NCBI GenBank assembly: GCA_937952085.1
Contig: CALFYQ010000323.1
Span: forward strand, 1 to 12,623
DNA length: 12,623 nucleotides
Direction of reading: 5' to 3'
DNA from: an uncultured Paracoccaceae bacterium
GTDB lineage: Bacteria; Pseudomonadota; Alphaproteobacteria; Rhodobacterales; Rhodobacteraceae
In this document: positions 7,646-12,623 of the stretch, piece after piece
Layout: each line of letters begins with the position of its first letter
Numbering within the stretch: position 1 is the stretch's first letter
Position numbers and translations under genes: made by a program
The notes under the pieces: generated by a model
What the model saw: only the letters and a program-made list of their open reading frames with translations
Databases searched by the model: none
Told to the model about the DNA's origin: nothing

Positions 7646-8134
7646 TCAGTTGATCTGGCCGCCCCCGCCTTCCGGCGGCGAGGATCGGCGCAGCGAGAAC
7701 CAGACACAGCCGATCGCGGCGACGCCGAACCCTGCAAGCATGGGCGCCGCGAAGAGCCAGAACGGGATGTCGAGGGTAGGGGTGCGTGTCCCGAAGTTTC
7801 GCAGGATCGAGAGCAGCCCGGACCAGGCGACCACCATCAGCACCAAGCCGCTGGCGAGAAGCGTCAGCCGTTCGAGAACGAGGCGCGCACGCTTGGGAAG
7901 CAACAGCGTGAACTCGGTGAGACGGATATGCTCGTTCTTCGAGATCAGCAGGGGAGCCCCGGTGAAGACGAGGATGATGAGCGCCCAGCGGGTCGCCTCT
8001 TCGAGCCCGATGATCGGCGCGGAGAAGGCGTCGCGCAGGAACACCTGCGTCGCCGGCAGCAGCACGAGACCGGCGAGCGAGAACAGCGCGACTGCGCCAA
8101 GAACACGCTCTACATGACGCCAGATCGCATCCAT
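7646..8134 (-). CDS. dctQ: TRAP transporter small membrane subunit (DctQ)
   Basis: A 162-residue membrane protein with four predicted transmembrane segments (about residues 10–30, 46–66, 84–108 and 122–147). The second segment carries the family signature LEEATRWALIILVFTGAP followed by KNEHIR, and the fourth has the TLDIPFWLF entry seen in DctQ proteins. It associates with DctM and helps dock the binding protein. ATG 8134 was chosen over an upstream in-frame GTG at 8176 because the GTG lies inside the stable hairpin at 8155–8181 and the 14 extra residues have no family support. The C-terminus ends in a Pro/Gly-rich tail. It belongs to the same operon as dctP and dctM. Confidence 0.93.
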   Translation of the reverse strand: MDAIWRHVERVLGAVALFSLAGLVLLPATQVFLRDAFSAPIIGLEEATRWALIILVFTGAPLLISKNEHIRLTEFTLLLPKRARLVLERLTLLASGLVLMVVAWSGLLSILRNFGTRTPTLDIPFWLFAAPMLAGFGVAAIGCVWFSLRRSSPPEGGGGQIN

Positions 8135-8154
8135 TGGGGCTCGCCATATGCAGC

Positions 8155-8181
8155 CGGGCGCGGGCGGAAGGCCCACGCCCG
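8155..8181 (-). promoter_or_regulatory. Strong stem-loop between dctP and dctQ
   Basis: On the minus-strand transcript the arms at 8181–8171 and 8165–8155 pair over 11 bp, all Watson–Crick except one G–U, around a 5-base loop (CTTCC). The structure begins 10 bases after the dctP stop and ends about 20 bases before the dctQ start. No U-run follows, so it should not be a full terminator. The likely role is protecting the dctP mRNA 3' end or attenuating transcription, giving more binding protein than membrane subunits. Confidence 0.7.
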
Positions 8182-8190
8182 AAGCCTCGG

Positions 8191-9186
8191 TTACTGGATG
8201 GAGCTGAGCTGGTCGAGGTAGCCGGACCAGTTCGGATAGTCGGCGAGAATCTGCTTGCCCACGGACTCGCGGAAGGCGGCGATGTCGAGACCGCTGGACG
8301 CGTCGATGACGGTCACCCCGTTGTCGGTGAGGACCTTCAGCTCACCCGCTTCCGCGTCCTTCGCCCATTGCAGCGAACGCCGCCCAATCTCGTCGAACGC
8401 CTCGCTCATCAGCGCGCGGTCCGCTTCGGGGATGGCCTGCCAGGCGTCCTCGTTGATGAAGACCGCCAGCACCGATTCCATATGGCTGGTCATCATCACG
8501 TACTTGTTCGCCTCATACATCTTGCGCGCGATGATGTTGTTGAGCGGATTCTCCTGGCCGTCGACGAGGCCCGTCATGAGCGCCGGCATGATCTCGGAAA
8601 TCTCCACCGGTGTCGGAATCGCGCCCATGCCCTTGATCATCGAGTTCCAGAGCGGAACCGGCACGGCGCGAAACTTCTTGCCTTCCATGTCCTTCGGCGA
8701 GCGGACCGGATAGCGCGCGGTGAGCTGCCGCGCCCCGCGGTAGAAGTTGCCGACGATGCGGACGCCGCCCTTCTCCACCAGTTTCTCGTTGATCTGGCGC
8801 ATCACCGGCGAGGTCGCCTCGGAGGTCGCCTTCATCGCATGCTCCGGATCGCGATAGGCGAAGGGCGCGTTGAAGACGGCGACGTCCGGCTCGATCCGGT
8901 CCAGAGACGAGAAGTCGTGATGGCCCATCTGGATCGAGCCGATGCGAACGCCGTCGATCATCTCGCTGAGGTTTCCGAGCTGCGAGCCCGGGAACACCTG
9001 GATGACCACGCGGCCCTCGGTCTTCTCCTTCACGAGCTCGGCGAGTTCGGCGGCGTAGCGGGTCTGCGATTCACCCTCCGCGCCGACATGGGCGTAGCGG
9101 AGCACGGTCTCGGCCGACGCGAAGCCGGGCGCGGCGATCGCGACGGCCCCGGCGAGCATTGCGGCGATGCGAACGCGAGAATTCAT
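8191..9186 (-). CDS. dctP: TRAP transporter substrate-binding protein (DctP)
   Basis: A 331-residue periplasmic solute-binding protein and first gene of the uptake operon. It has a signal peptide (MNSRVRIAAM, a hydrophobic core, and cleavage after ASA at residue 25). The mature protein starts with the typical ETVLRYAHVG strand. Family motifs include FPGSQLGN (65–72), GARQLTARYPVRSPKDMEGK (151–170), Arg173 in KKFRAVPVPLW (the position of the carboxylate-gripping arginine in DctP proteins), and GLVDGQENPLNNI (206–218). The substrate should therefore be an organic acid. The start at ATG 9186 is fixed by a GGGAGG ribosome-binding site 8 bases upstream and by the signal peptide; an in-frame start at 9255 would add 23 residues and destroy the signal sequence. 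Expression probably starts in the divergent promoter region. Confidence 0.95.
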   Translation of the reverse strand: MNSRVRIAAMLAGAVAIAAPGFASAETVLRYAHVGAEGESQTRYAAELAELVKEKTEGRVVIQVFPGSQLGNLSEMIDGVRIGSIQMGHHDFSSLDRIEPDVAVFNAPFAYRDPEHAMKATSEATSPVMRQINEKLVEKGGVRIVGNFYRGARQLTARYPVRSPKDMEGKKFRAVPVPLWNSMIKGMGAIPTPVEISEIMPALMTGLVDGQENPLNNIIARKMYEANKYVMMTSHMESVLAVFINEDAWQAIPEADRALMSEAFDEIGRRSLQWAKDAEAGELKVLTDNGVTVIDASSGLDIAAFRESVGKQILADYPNWSGYLDQLSSIQ

Positions 9187-9194
9187 CGATGGGT

Positions 9195-9200
9195 CCTCCC
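9195..9200 (-). promoter_or_regulatory. Ribosome-binding site of dctP
   Basis: On the minus strand GGGAGG lies 8 bases before ATG 9186. This settles the dctP start against the longer in-frame start at 9255. Confidence 0.8.
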
Positions 9201-9247
9201 CAAGGGGTTCTGGTTCTTTCCGGAGGGCTCCGCCTCCTGAGCGGGAA

Positions 9248-9283
9248 GATTGCAAGGACGCATATTGAATGCAATATGCAATC
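9248..9283. promoter_or_regulatory. Candidate GntR operator cluster in the divergent promoter region
   Basis: An AT-rich island in otherwise very GC-rich DNA, midway between dctP and the pdxA-like gene. It contains a perfect palindrome GCATATTGaatgCAATATGC (9260–9279), an outer inverted repeat GATTGCA/TGCAATC (9248–9254 and 9277–9283), and a perfect tandem repeat ATGCAAT-ATGCAAT (9269–9282). This gives four related half-sites: 9249–9255, 9264–9270, 9269–9275 and 9276–9282. TTG-N4-CAA symmetry is compatible with a GntR-family operator. The regulator encoded in the operon is the natural partner. The two promoters must lie close by or overlap, but no -35/-10 pair could be assigned with confidence. 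Confidence 0.7.
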
Positions 9284-9306
9284 TACCTCGGAAGACGGAC
9301 AGGTTC

Positions 9307-9310
9307 GGAG
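9307..9310 (+). promoter_or_regulatory. Ribosome-binding site of the pdxA-like gene
   Basis: GGAG lies 8 bases before ATG 9319 and supports this start over the in-frame ATG at 9250, which would place 23 residues across the operator cluster. Confidence 0.75.
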
Positions 9311-9318
9311 CGAACGCC

Positions 9319-10323
9319 ATGTCGGACAGCGATATCCCCCGTATTGGCCTGGCGATGGGCGATCCCGCGGGGATCAGCCCCGAGTTGCTGGCGAAGCTGC
9401 TCGCGCGCGAAGATCTCATGGCGGAGGCGGCGGTGACGGTGATCGGCGACCGGCGGGTCCTCGCCGCGGGCGCGGCCATCGCCGGCGCGGCCGCGAACAT
9501 AGGGGACGGGGAAGCCGCGCCCGGCCGGCCGGCGCTGGTCGATCTCGGCCATCTCGACCCGGCGACCATCAGGATGGGCGAGGCGAGCGCGGAAGGCGGC
9601 GCCTTCGCCATGCGGAACTTCCGCGAAGCGCTCTTGATGGCGCGGGCCGGCCGCGTCGACGCGGTGATGTTCACGCCGTTCAACAAGCTCGCGCTGAAAA
9701 AGGCGGGCAATCCCTTCCCGGACGAGATCCGCTGGGCCGCCTCGGTGCTCGAATGGACCGGCCCCTGCAGCGAATACAACCGGCTGGACGACCTTTGGAA
9801 CGCGCGCGTCACCTCACATGAGCCGCTCAAGGATGTGGCGGGGCTGCTCACCATCGAGCGGATCGCGGGCGCCATCGAGGCCGCCTTCGCGATGGTCTCG
9901 TCGGCCGGCCAACCGTCCCCGCGCGTCGCCGTGGCGGGGCTGAACCCGCATGCGGGCGAAGGCGGCCTCTTCGGGATGGAGGAGATCGACATCATCGCGC
10001 CCGCGGTCGAAGAGGCCCGGCGGCGCGGCTATCCCGCGGAGGGGCCGTTTCCGGCCGATACGATCTGGATCAAGGCGCGCCGGGGCGAATACGACGTGAT
10101 CCTCAGCATGTATCACGATCAGGGGCAGATCGCGTTGAAGCTGATGGGCTTCGAACGCGGGGTCACGATCCTCGGCGGCTTCCCGATTCCGGTCGCCACG
10201 CCGGCGCACGGCACCGCCTATGACATTGTCGGCCGGGGAGTCGCCGACCCCTCGGCGACGATCAAGGCGTTCGAGACGCTGGTCTCGCTCGGCCGCGCGC
10301 GCCGCGCGAAGGCCGCCGCGTGA
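9319..10323 (+). CDS. pdxA: PdxA-family dehydrogenase (4-hydroxythreonine-4-phosphate dehydrogenase-like), probably catabolic
   Basis: A 334-residue protein, the normal PdxA length. It starts with IGLAMGDPAGISPELL, the family N-terminus. The three metal-binding histidines are present: His167 (TSHEPL), His211 (LNPHAGEGG) and His266 (MYHDQG), matching the 166/211/266 ligands known for E. coli PdxA. The NAD-proximal C-terminal motifs GFPIPVATPAHGTAYDIVGRG (285–305) are also there. PdxA enzymes oxidise a hydroxyl next to a carboxylate with NAD(P) and decarboxylate. The true PdxA acts in vitamin B6 synthesis, but PdxA2- and TphB-type relatives work in sugar-acid or aromatic-diacid catabolism. The location opposite a TRAP operon and fused by overlap to an amidohydrolase argues for a catabolic role. 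No DUF1537 kinase, the usual PdxA2 partner, is visible, so the substrate may be unphosphorylated. This functional choice is inference. Confidence 0.88.
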   Translation: MSDSDIPRIGLAMGDPAGISPELLAKLLAREDLMAEAAVTVIGDRRVLAAGAAIAGAAANIGDGEAAPGRPALVDLGHLDPATIRMGEASAEGGAFAMRNFREALLMARAGRVDAVMFTPFNKLALKKAGNPFPDEIRWAASVLEWTGPCSEYNRLDDLWNARVTSHEPLKDVAGLLTIERIAGAIEAAFAMVSSAGQPSPRVAVAGLNPHAGEGGLFGMEEIDIIAPAVEEARRRGYPAEGPFPADTIWIKARRGEYDVILSMYHDQGQIALKLMGFERGVTILGGFPIPVATPAHGTAYDIVGRGVADPSATIKAFETLVSLGRARRAKAAA

Positions 10324-11294
10324 CCGCAGCGCCCGGCGTCGTCTCCCGCGCGCCGGAGGCCGGGGACGGGCGCCTTCCGGTCATCGACGCCCACCAGCAT
10401 TTCTGGGATCTGGAGCGGAATTATCACCCCTGGCTTTGCGACGCCGAACTGATCCCGTTCCGCTATGGCGACTATTCGGCGATCCGCCGCACCTATATGC
10501 CGTCGGACTATCGCGCCGACTCGGACGGATTTCGCGTCGTCGCGACCGTCCATGTCGAGGCGGAGTGGCCGCGGCCAGACCCCGTGGCGGAGACCCGATG
10601 GCTGGCGGAGGTCGCCGCGGCTCACGGCTTTCCCTCGGCGATCGTCGCGCACGCCGAACCGGACCGCGCGGATATCGAGGAGGTTCTGGCCGCGCATGCC
10701 GCCTGCCCCCTCGTGCGCGGGATACGGCACAAGCCCGCCGCGGCCTCGCGGCCGGATGACGCCCGCCGCGGCGGGCGCGGCTCGATGGACGACGAAACCT
10801 GGCGCCGCGGTTATGCGGCGCTCGAACGCTTCGGCTTCTCGTATGATTTGCAGACGCCGTGGTGGCATCTCGACGCTGCGGCGGACCTCGCCACGGATTT
10901 TCCGGGCGCCACCATCATCGTCAATCATACCGGCCTGCCGGCTGATCGCAGCGAGGAGGGATTGAAAGGGTGGCGGCGCGGCCTCGAACTGGTCGCCGCG
11001 AACGCGAATGTGGCGCTCAAGATTTCCGGCCTGGGCCGGCCCGGCCTTCCCTGGACGGTGGAGGCGAATGGCCCGGTCATCAGAGACGCGATCGCCATCT
11101 TCGGCGCGGACCGCTGCATGTTCGCGAGCAACTACCCCGTGGACAAGCTCGCCGGGCCGTTCTCGACCATTTTCGACGGCTTCCGCCAGGCGGTCGCCGA
11201 CCTCGAGGACAGCGATCGCCGCCTGCTCTTCCATGACAACGCGGCCAGATACTACCGAGTCGGGCCGGGCGCCGCCGAACGCGCGCGTCCCTGA
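10320..11294 (+). CDS. Amidohydrolase/lactonase of the COG3618 family
   Basis: A 324-residue TIM-barrel hydrolase of the family that includes sugar-acid lactonases and 2-pyrone-4,6-dicarboxylate lactonase (LigI). It opens with VIDAHQHFWD, giving the HxH pair His25/His27. Further conserved points are VHVEAEW (77–83), GIRHKP (134–139), VNHTGLP (201–207, His203) and a C-terminal FASNYPVDKL (268–277). In many relatives the last motif reads SDWP with a catalytic Asp; here position 271 is Asn and the nearest acid is Asp275. The GTG start at 10320 overlaps the pdxA-like stop by GTGA, so the two are translated together; no other start gives the complete N-terminus. It probably hydrolyses a lactone or cyclic intermediate in the same pathway. 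The specific substrate is unknown. Confidence 0.88.
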   Translation: MTAAPGVVSRAPEAGDGRLPVIDAHQHFWDLERNYHPWLCDAELIPFRYGDYSAIRRTYMPSDYRADSDGFRVVATVHVEAEWPRPDPVAETRWLAEVAAAHGFPSAIVAHAEPDRADIEEVLAAHAACPLVRGIRHKPAAASRPDDARRGGRGSMDDETWRRGYAALERFGFSYDLQTPWWHLDAAADLATDFPGATIIVNHTGLPADRSEEGLKGWRRGLELVAANANVALKISGLGRPGLPWTVEANGPVIRDAIAIFGADRCMFASNYPVDKLAGPFSTIFDGFRQAVADLEDSDRRLLFHDNAARYYRVGPGAAERARP

Positions 11295-11346
11295 TCCGCC
11301 GGCGTACGCGGCGCTTCTCCAGCGGCGCGGCTGAGCGATTTCTGCG

Positions 11347-11373
11347 GTCGCCGTCGTTCCCCGCGACGGCGGC
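11347..11373 (+). terminator. Hairpin downstream of the pdxA-like/amidohydrolase operon
   Basis: The arms at 11347–11356 (GTCGCCGTCG) and 11364–11373 (CGACGGCGGC) pair over 10 bp with one G–U around a 7-base loop, about 50 bases after the amidohydrolase stop. There is no real T-run after it (only GCTTCG), so intrinsic termination is uncertain. Confidence 0.45.
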
Positions 11374-11463
11374 GCTTCGACCTGTCGCCGGCTCGCAACG
11401 AGCGCGTCCGGCTGTTTCGCGAGCGGCCGGTTTCCCCGAGCGGCGGTGGGCCAGCCGACCTTT

Positions 11464-11494
11464 CTGGCGGCGCGCTCCGGAGGGCGCCCGCCAG
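11464..11494 (-). terminator. Hairpin just after the alpha/beta hydrolase gene
   Basis: CTGGCGG (11464–11470) pairs with CCGCCAG (11488–11494). After one bulged C, GCGC pairs with GCGC, making an 11-bp stem. On the minus strand it begins 9 bases after the hydrolase stop, a typical terminator position. No T-run follows on either strand. The rest of the 209-base convergent gap (11295–11503) holds no gene that I can support. Confidence 0.45.
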
Positions 11495-11503
11495 ACTGCC
11501 GCG

Positions 11504-12463
11504 CTACTTGCGCCGAAACAGCAGCGGACACGCGCCGATCCGGTCCGAAATCCCGCTCAGCATGGATCTCGCCTCGGCGCTCTCCGCAAGAAAGGCGTCG
11601 AGAAAGGCGCGGGTCACCGCGAAGACCGCGTCGCGCTGGGCGGCGACGGGGGACTGGTCCGGCCGGGCGACGCCGCCGAGGAAGTGGTCGGCGTCGGTCA
11701 GCAGGGCGAGATACTTGTCGGGCGGCGGCGCGAGTTCGTAAGGCTCGATCTTCCAGCGCCAGTCCTGCCCCTTGGCGCCGCCATCGCGGGTGCCGGTGAC
11801 GTTCAGCATCGGCCCGCCGATCCCGTCCCATGACCCGTCGCGAAGGCCCTGCTGATCCCGGCCCTGGGCGCTGAGGAGGATCGCGGCGGCGAAGCGGTCG
11901 TCCCCGAAGCGGCGGGCGCCCTTGCCGGGCAGGTCGATCTCTGCGCCGGCCAGAAGCTGCGCAGTGTAGGCGCCGAAGGAATGGCCGGCGATGGCGCCCC
12001 GGAGCGGCGCCGGCGGCGCGCCGATGGTCGCCTCGAAGATGGCGTCGAGCGCGTCCATCACCCGCCCGACGATCCGAAGCCGTTCGAGCCAGTAGGAGGG
12101 CGTGTGCAGGATCTCGTGCATCCGCGCCCGGATACGGGGATCGGCGGTCCATTGGTCGAGTTCGGCTGCTGGGACCTGGCGGAGCGCGGGTTCGGCCGCG
12201 ACGACGGCGCCGATCCAGTCCGGAAAGGTCGGGTGGATGACGAGATAGCCGTTCCGCGCCCAATGCTCCGAGAGCGCGGCGTAATCCCGCCCGCTCGCGC
12301 CGAGGCCGTGGCAGAAGACGACGAAGCCCTTCGGCGCGCCCGTCTCCGGCCAGCGGCAGACGAGCGGCGGAAGCCCGCCCTCGGCGGTTCCGGGCGGCGC
12401 CAGGTCGGCGCGCGAGAGCGCGCGGGCGGAACTCGGCGCGGAAGGGCAGGCGGCGGCGCTCAT
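11504..12463 (-). CDS. Alpha/beta hydrolase (dienelactone hydrolase-like, COG4188 type)
   Basis: A 319-residue alpha/beta hydrolase. GFVVFCHGLGASGRDY (46–61) supplies the first strand and the HG oxyanion loop. GAIAGHSFGAYTAQ (156–169) is the nucleophile elbow with Ser162. His260 in DADHFLGG is the probable catalytic histidine. Asp227 in NVTGTRDGG is the likeliest acid. The segment between 85 and 150 forms a helical insertion of the type seen in larger members of this group. No signal peptide is evident, so it should be cytoplasmic. The start at ATG 12463 overlaps the stop of the upstream ABC ATPase gene by ATGA; a longer frame from 12577 merely runs through that gene in another frame. It probably cleaves an ester, amide or lactone in something brought in by the transporter, which is inferred from position. 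Confidence 0.88.
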   Translation of the reverse strand: MSAAACPSAPSSARALSRADLAPPGTAEGGLPPLVCRWPETGAPKGFVVFCHGLGASGRDYAALSEHWARNGYLVIHPTFPDWIGAVVAAEPALRQVPAAELDQWTADPRIRARMHEILHTPSYWLERLRIVGRVMDALDAIFEATIGAPPAPLRGAIAGHSFGAYTAQLLAGAEIDLPGKGARRFGDDRFAAAILLSAQGRDQQGLRDGSWDGIGGPMLNVTGTRDGGAKGQDWRWKIEPYELAPPPDKYLALLTDADHFLGGVARPDQSPVAAQRDAVFAVTRAFLDAFLAESAEARSMLSGISDRIGACPLLFRRK

Positions 12464-12623
12464 GACCCGGCGCACGCCCCGGTCGCCGCCGCCTGCGGCG
12501 CGCCATCGGCATAGAGGAAACAGGTCGCGATCCCGCCGCCGTCGACGGGATAGGCGCCCGGCGTTTCCACCTCGCATCGCGCCATCGCGAGCGGGCAGCG
12601 GTTCCGGTAGGGGCAGCCGATAT
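12460..12623 (-). CDS. Oligopeptide/dipeptide ABC transporter ATP-binding protein, C-terminal fragment
   Basis: Only the last 53 residues are in the window; the rest lies beyond the right edge. They show the C-terminal extension of OppD/OppF/DppD/DppF-type ATPases (oligo_HPY domain): GCPYRNRCPLAMARCE with Cys3, Cys9 and Cys16, a Pro-Gly turn, then IATCFLYAD with Cys34. This four-cysteine pattern is characteristic and is a known iron–sulfur or metal site in some members. A short Ala-rich tail precedes the TGA, which overlaps the hydrolase ATG by four bases. The transporter would import peptides or related amphiphilic solutes; the specificity cannot be told from this fragment. Confidence 0.85.
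   Translation of the reverse strand, partial: IGCPYRNRCPLAMARCEVETPGAYPVDGGGIATCFLYADGAPQAAATGACAGS

Noticed and set aside
6327..8147. Long minus-strand open frame (606 codons) over dctM and dctQ in another frame
   Set aside because: It is extremely Arg-rich, has no family signature, and overlaps two well-supported transporter genes on the same strand.
8134..8176. Alternative GTG start for dctQ at 8176
   Set aside because: It lies in the stem of a strong hairpin, and the 14 added residues are not typical of the family.
6545..8221. Long plus-strand open frame (558 codons) opposite dctM and dctQ
   Set aside because: Its composition is dominated by Arg, Asp, Glu and Gly, as expected from the reverse complement of membrane-protein codons; no motif was seen.
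10218..12512. 764-codon minus-strand open frame across the amidohydrolase and the alpha/beta hydrolase
   Set aside because: It runs antisense to one supported gene and out of frame through another; the length is a GC-content artefact.

Overview
The window is high-GC DNA whose codon third positions are almost all G or C. The gene content suggests an Alphaproteobacterium, probably Rhodobacterales-like: a tripartite TRAP transporter with an FCD-type GntR regulator, and the DUF3489–DUF2924–serine recombinase trio that is common in this class. This taxonomic reading is inference from gene content and composition. No rRNA or tRNA gene and no CRISPR array was seen.

Region 1 (1–2328, minus strand) is a mobile-element or phage-type trio whose genes overlap by ATGA. 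A DUF3489 gene is broken by an in-frame amber codon. A DUF2924 gene follows, then a serine recombinase that runs off the left edge of the window. An intergenic stretch of about 500 bases (2329–2834) separates this trio from the next gene.

Region 2 (2835–4556, plus strand) is a single gene for an unrecognised exported protein of 573 residues. It has five regularly spaced Ala-Arg-Arg helical repeats. A perfect 10-bp hairpin lies between it and the convergent catabolic operon.

Region 3 (4706–11294) is a divergent catabolic locus and the functional core of the window. The minus-strand operon reads dctP, dctQ, dctM, an FCD GntR regulator, and a beta-hydroxyacid dehydrogenase. A strong hairpin separates dctP from dctQ. 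The plus-strand operon holds a PdxA-family metal-dependent dehydrogenase and a COG3618 amidohydrolase/lactonase that overlap by GTGA. The 132-bp divergent promoter region contains an AT-rich cluster of TTGCAT-like half-sites, including a perfect 8-4-8 palindrome, and is the likely operator of the GntR protein. The simplest model is high-affinity uptake of an organic acid, then oxidation by two dehydrogenases and hydrolysis of a lactone or ring intermediate, with the regulator responding to substrate or intermediate. The substrate cannot be named from the sequence.

Region 4 (11504–12623, minus strand) is the end of an oligopeptide/dipeptide-type ABC transporter operon. The C-terminal tail of the ATP-binding subunit overlaps by ATGA an alpha/beta hydrolase gene that is convergent with the catabolic operon. 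Hairpins lie between the two convergent units.
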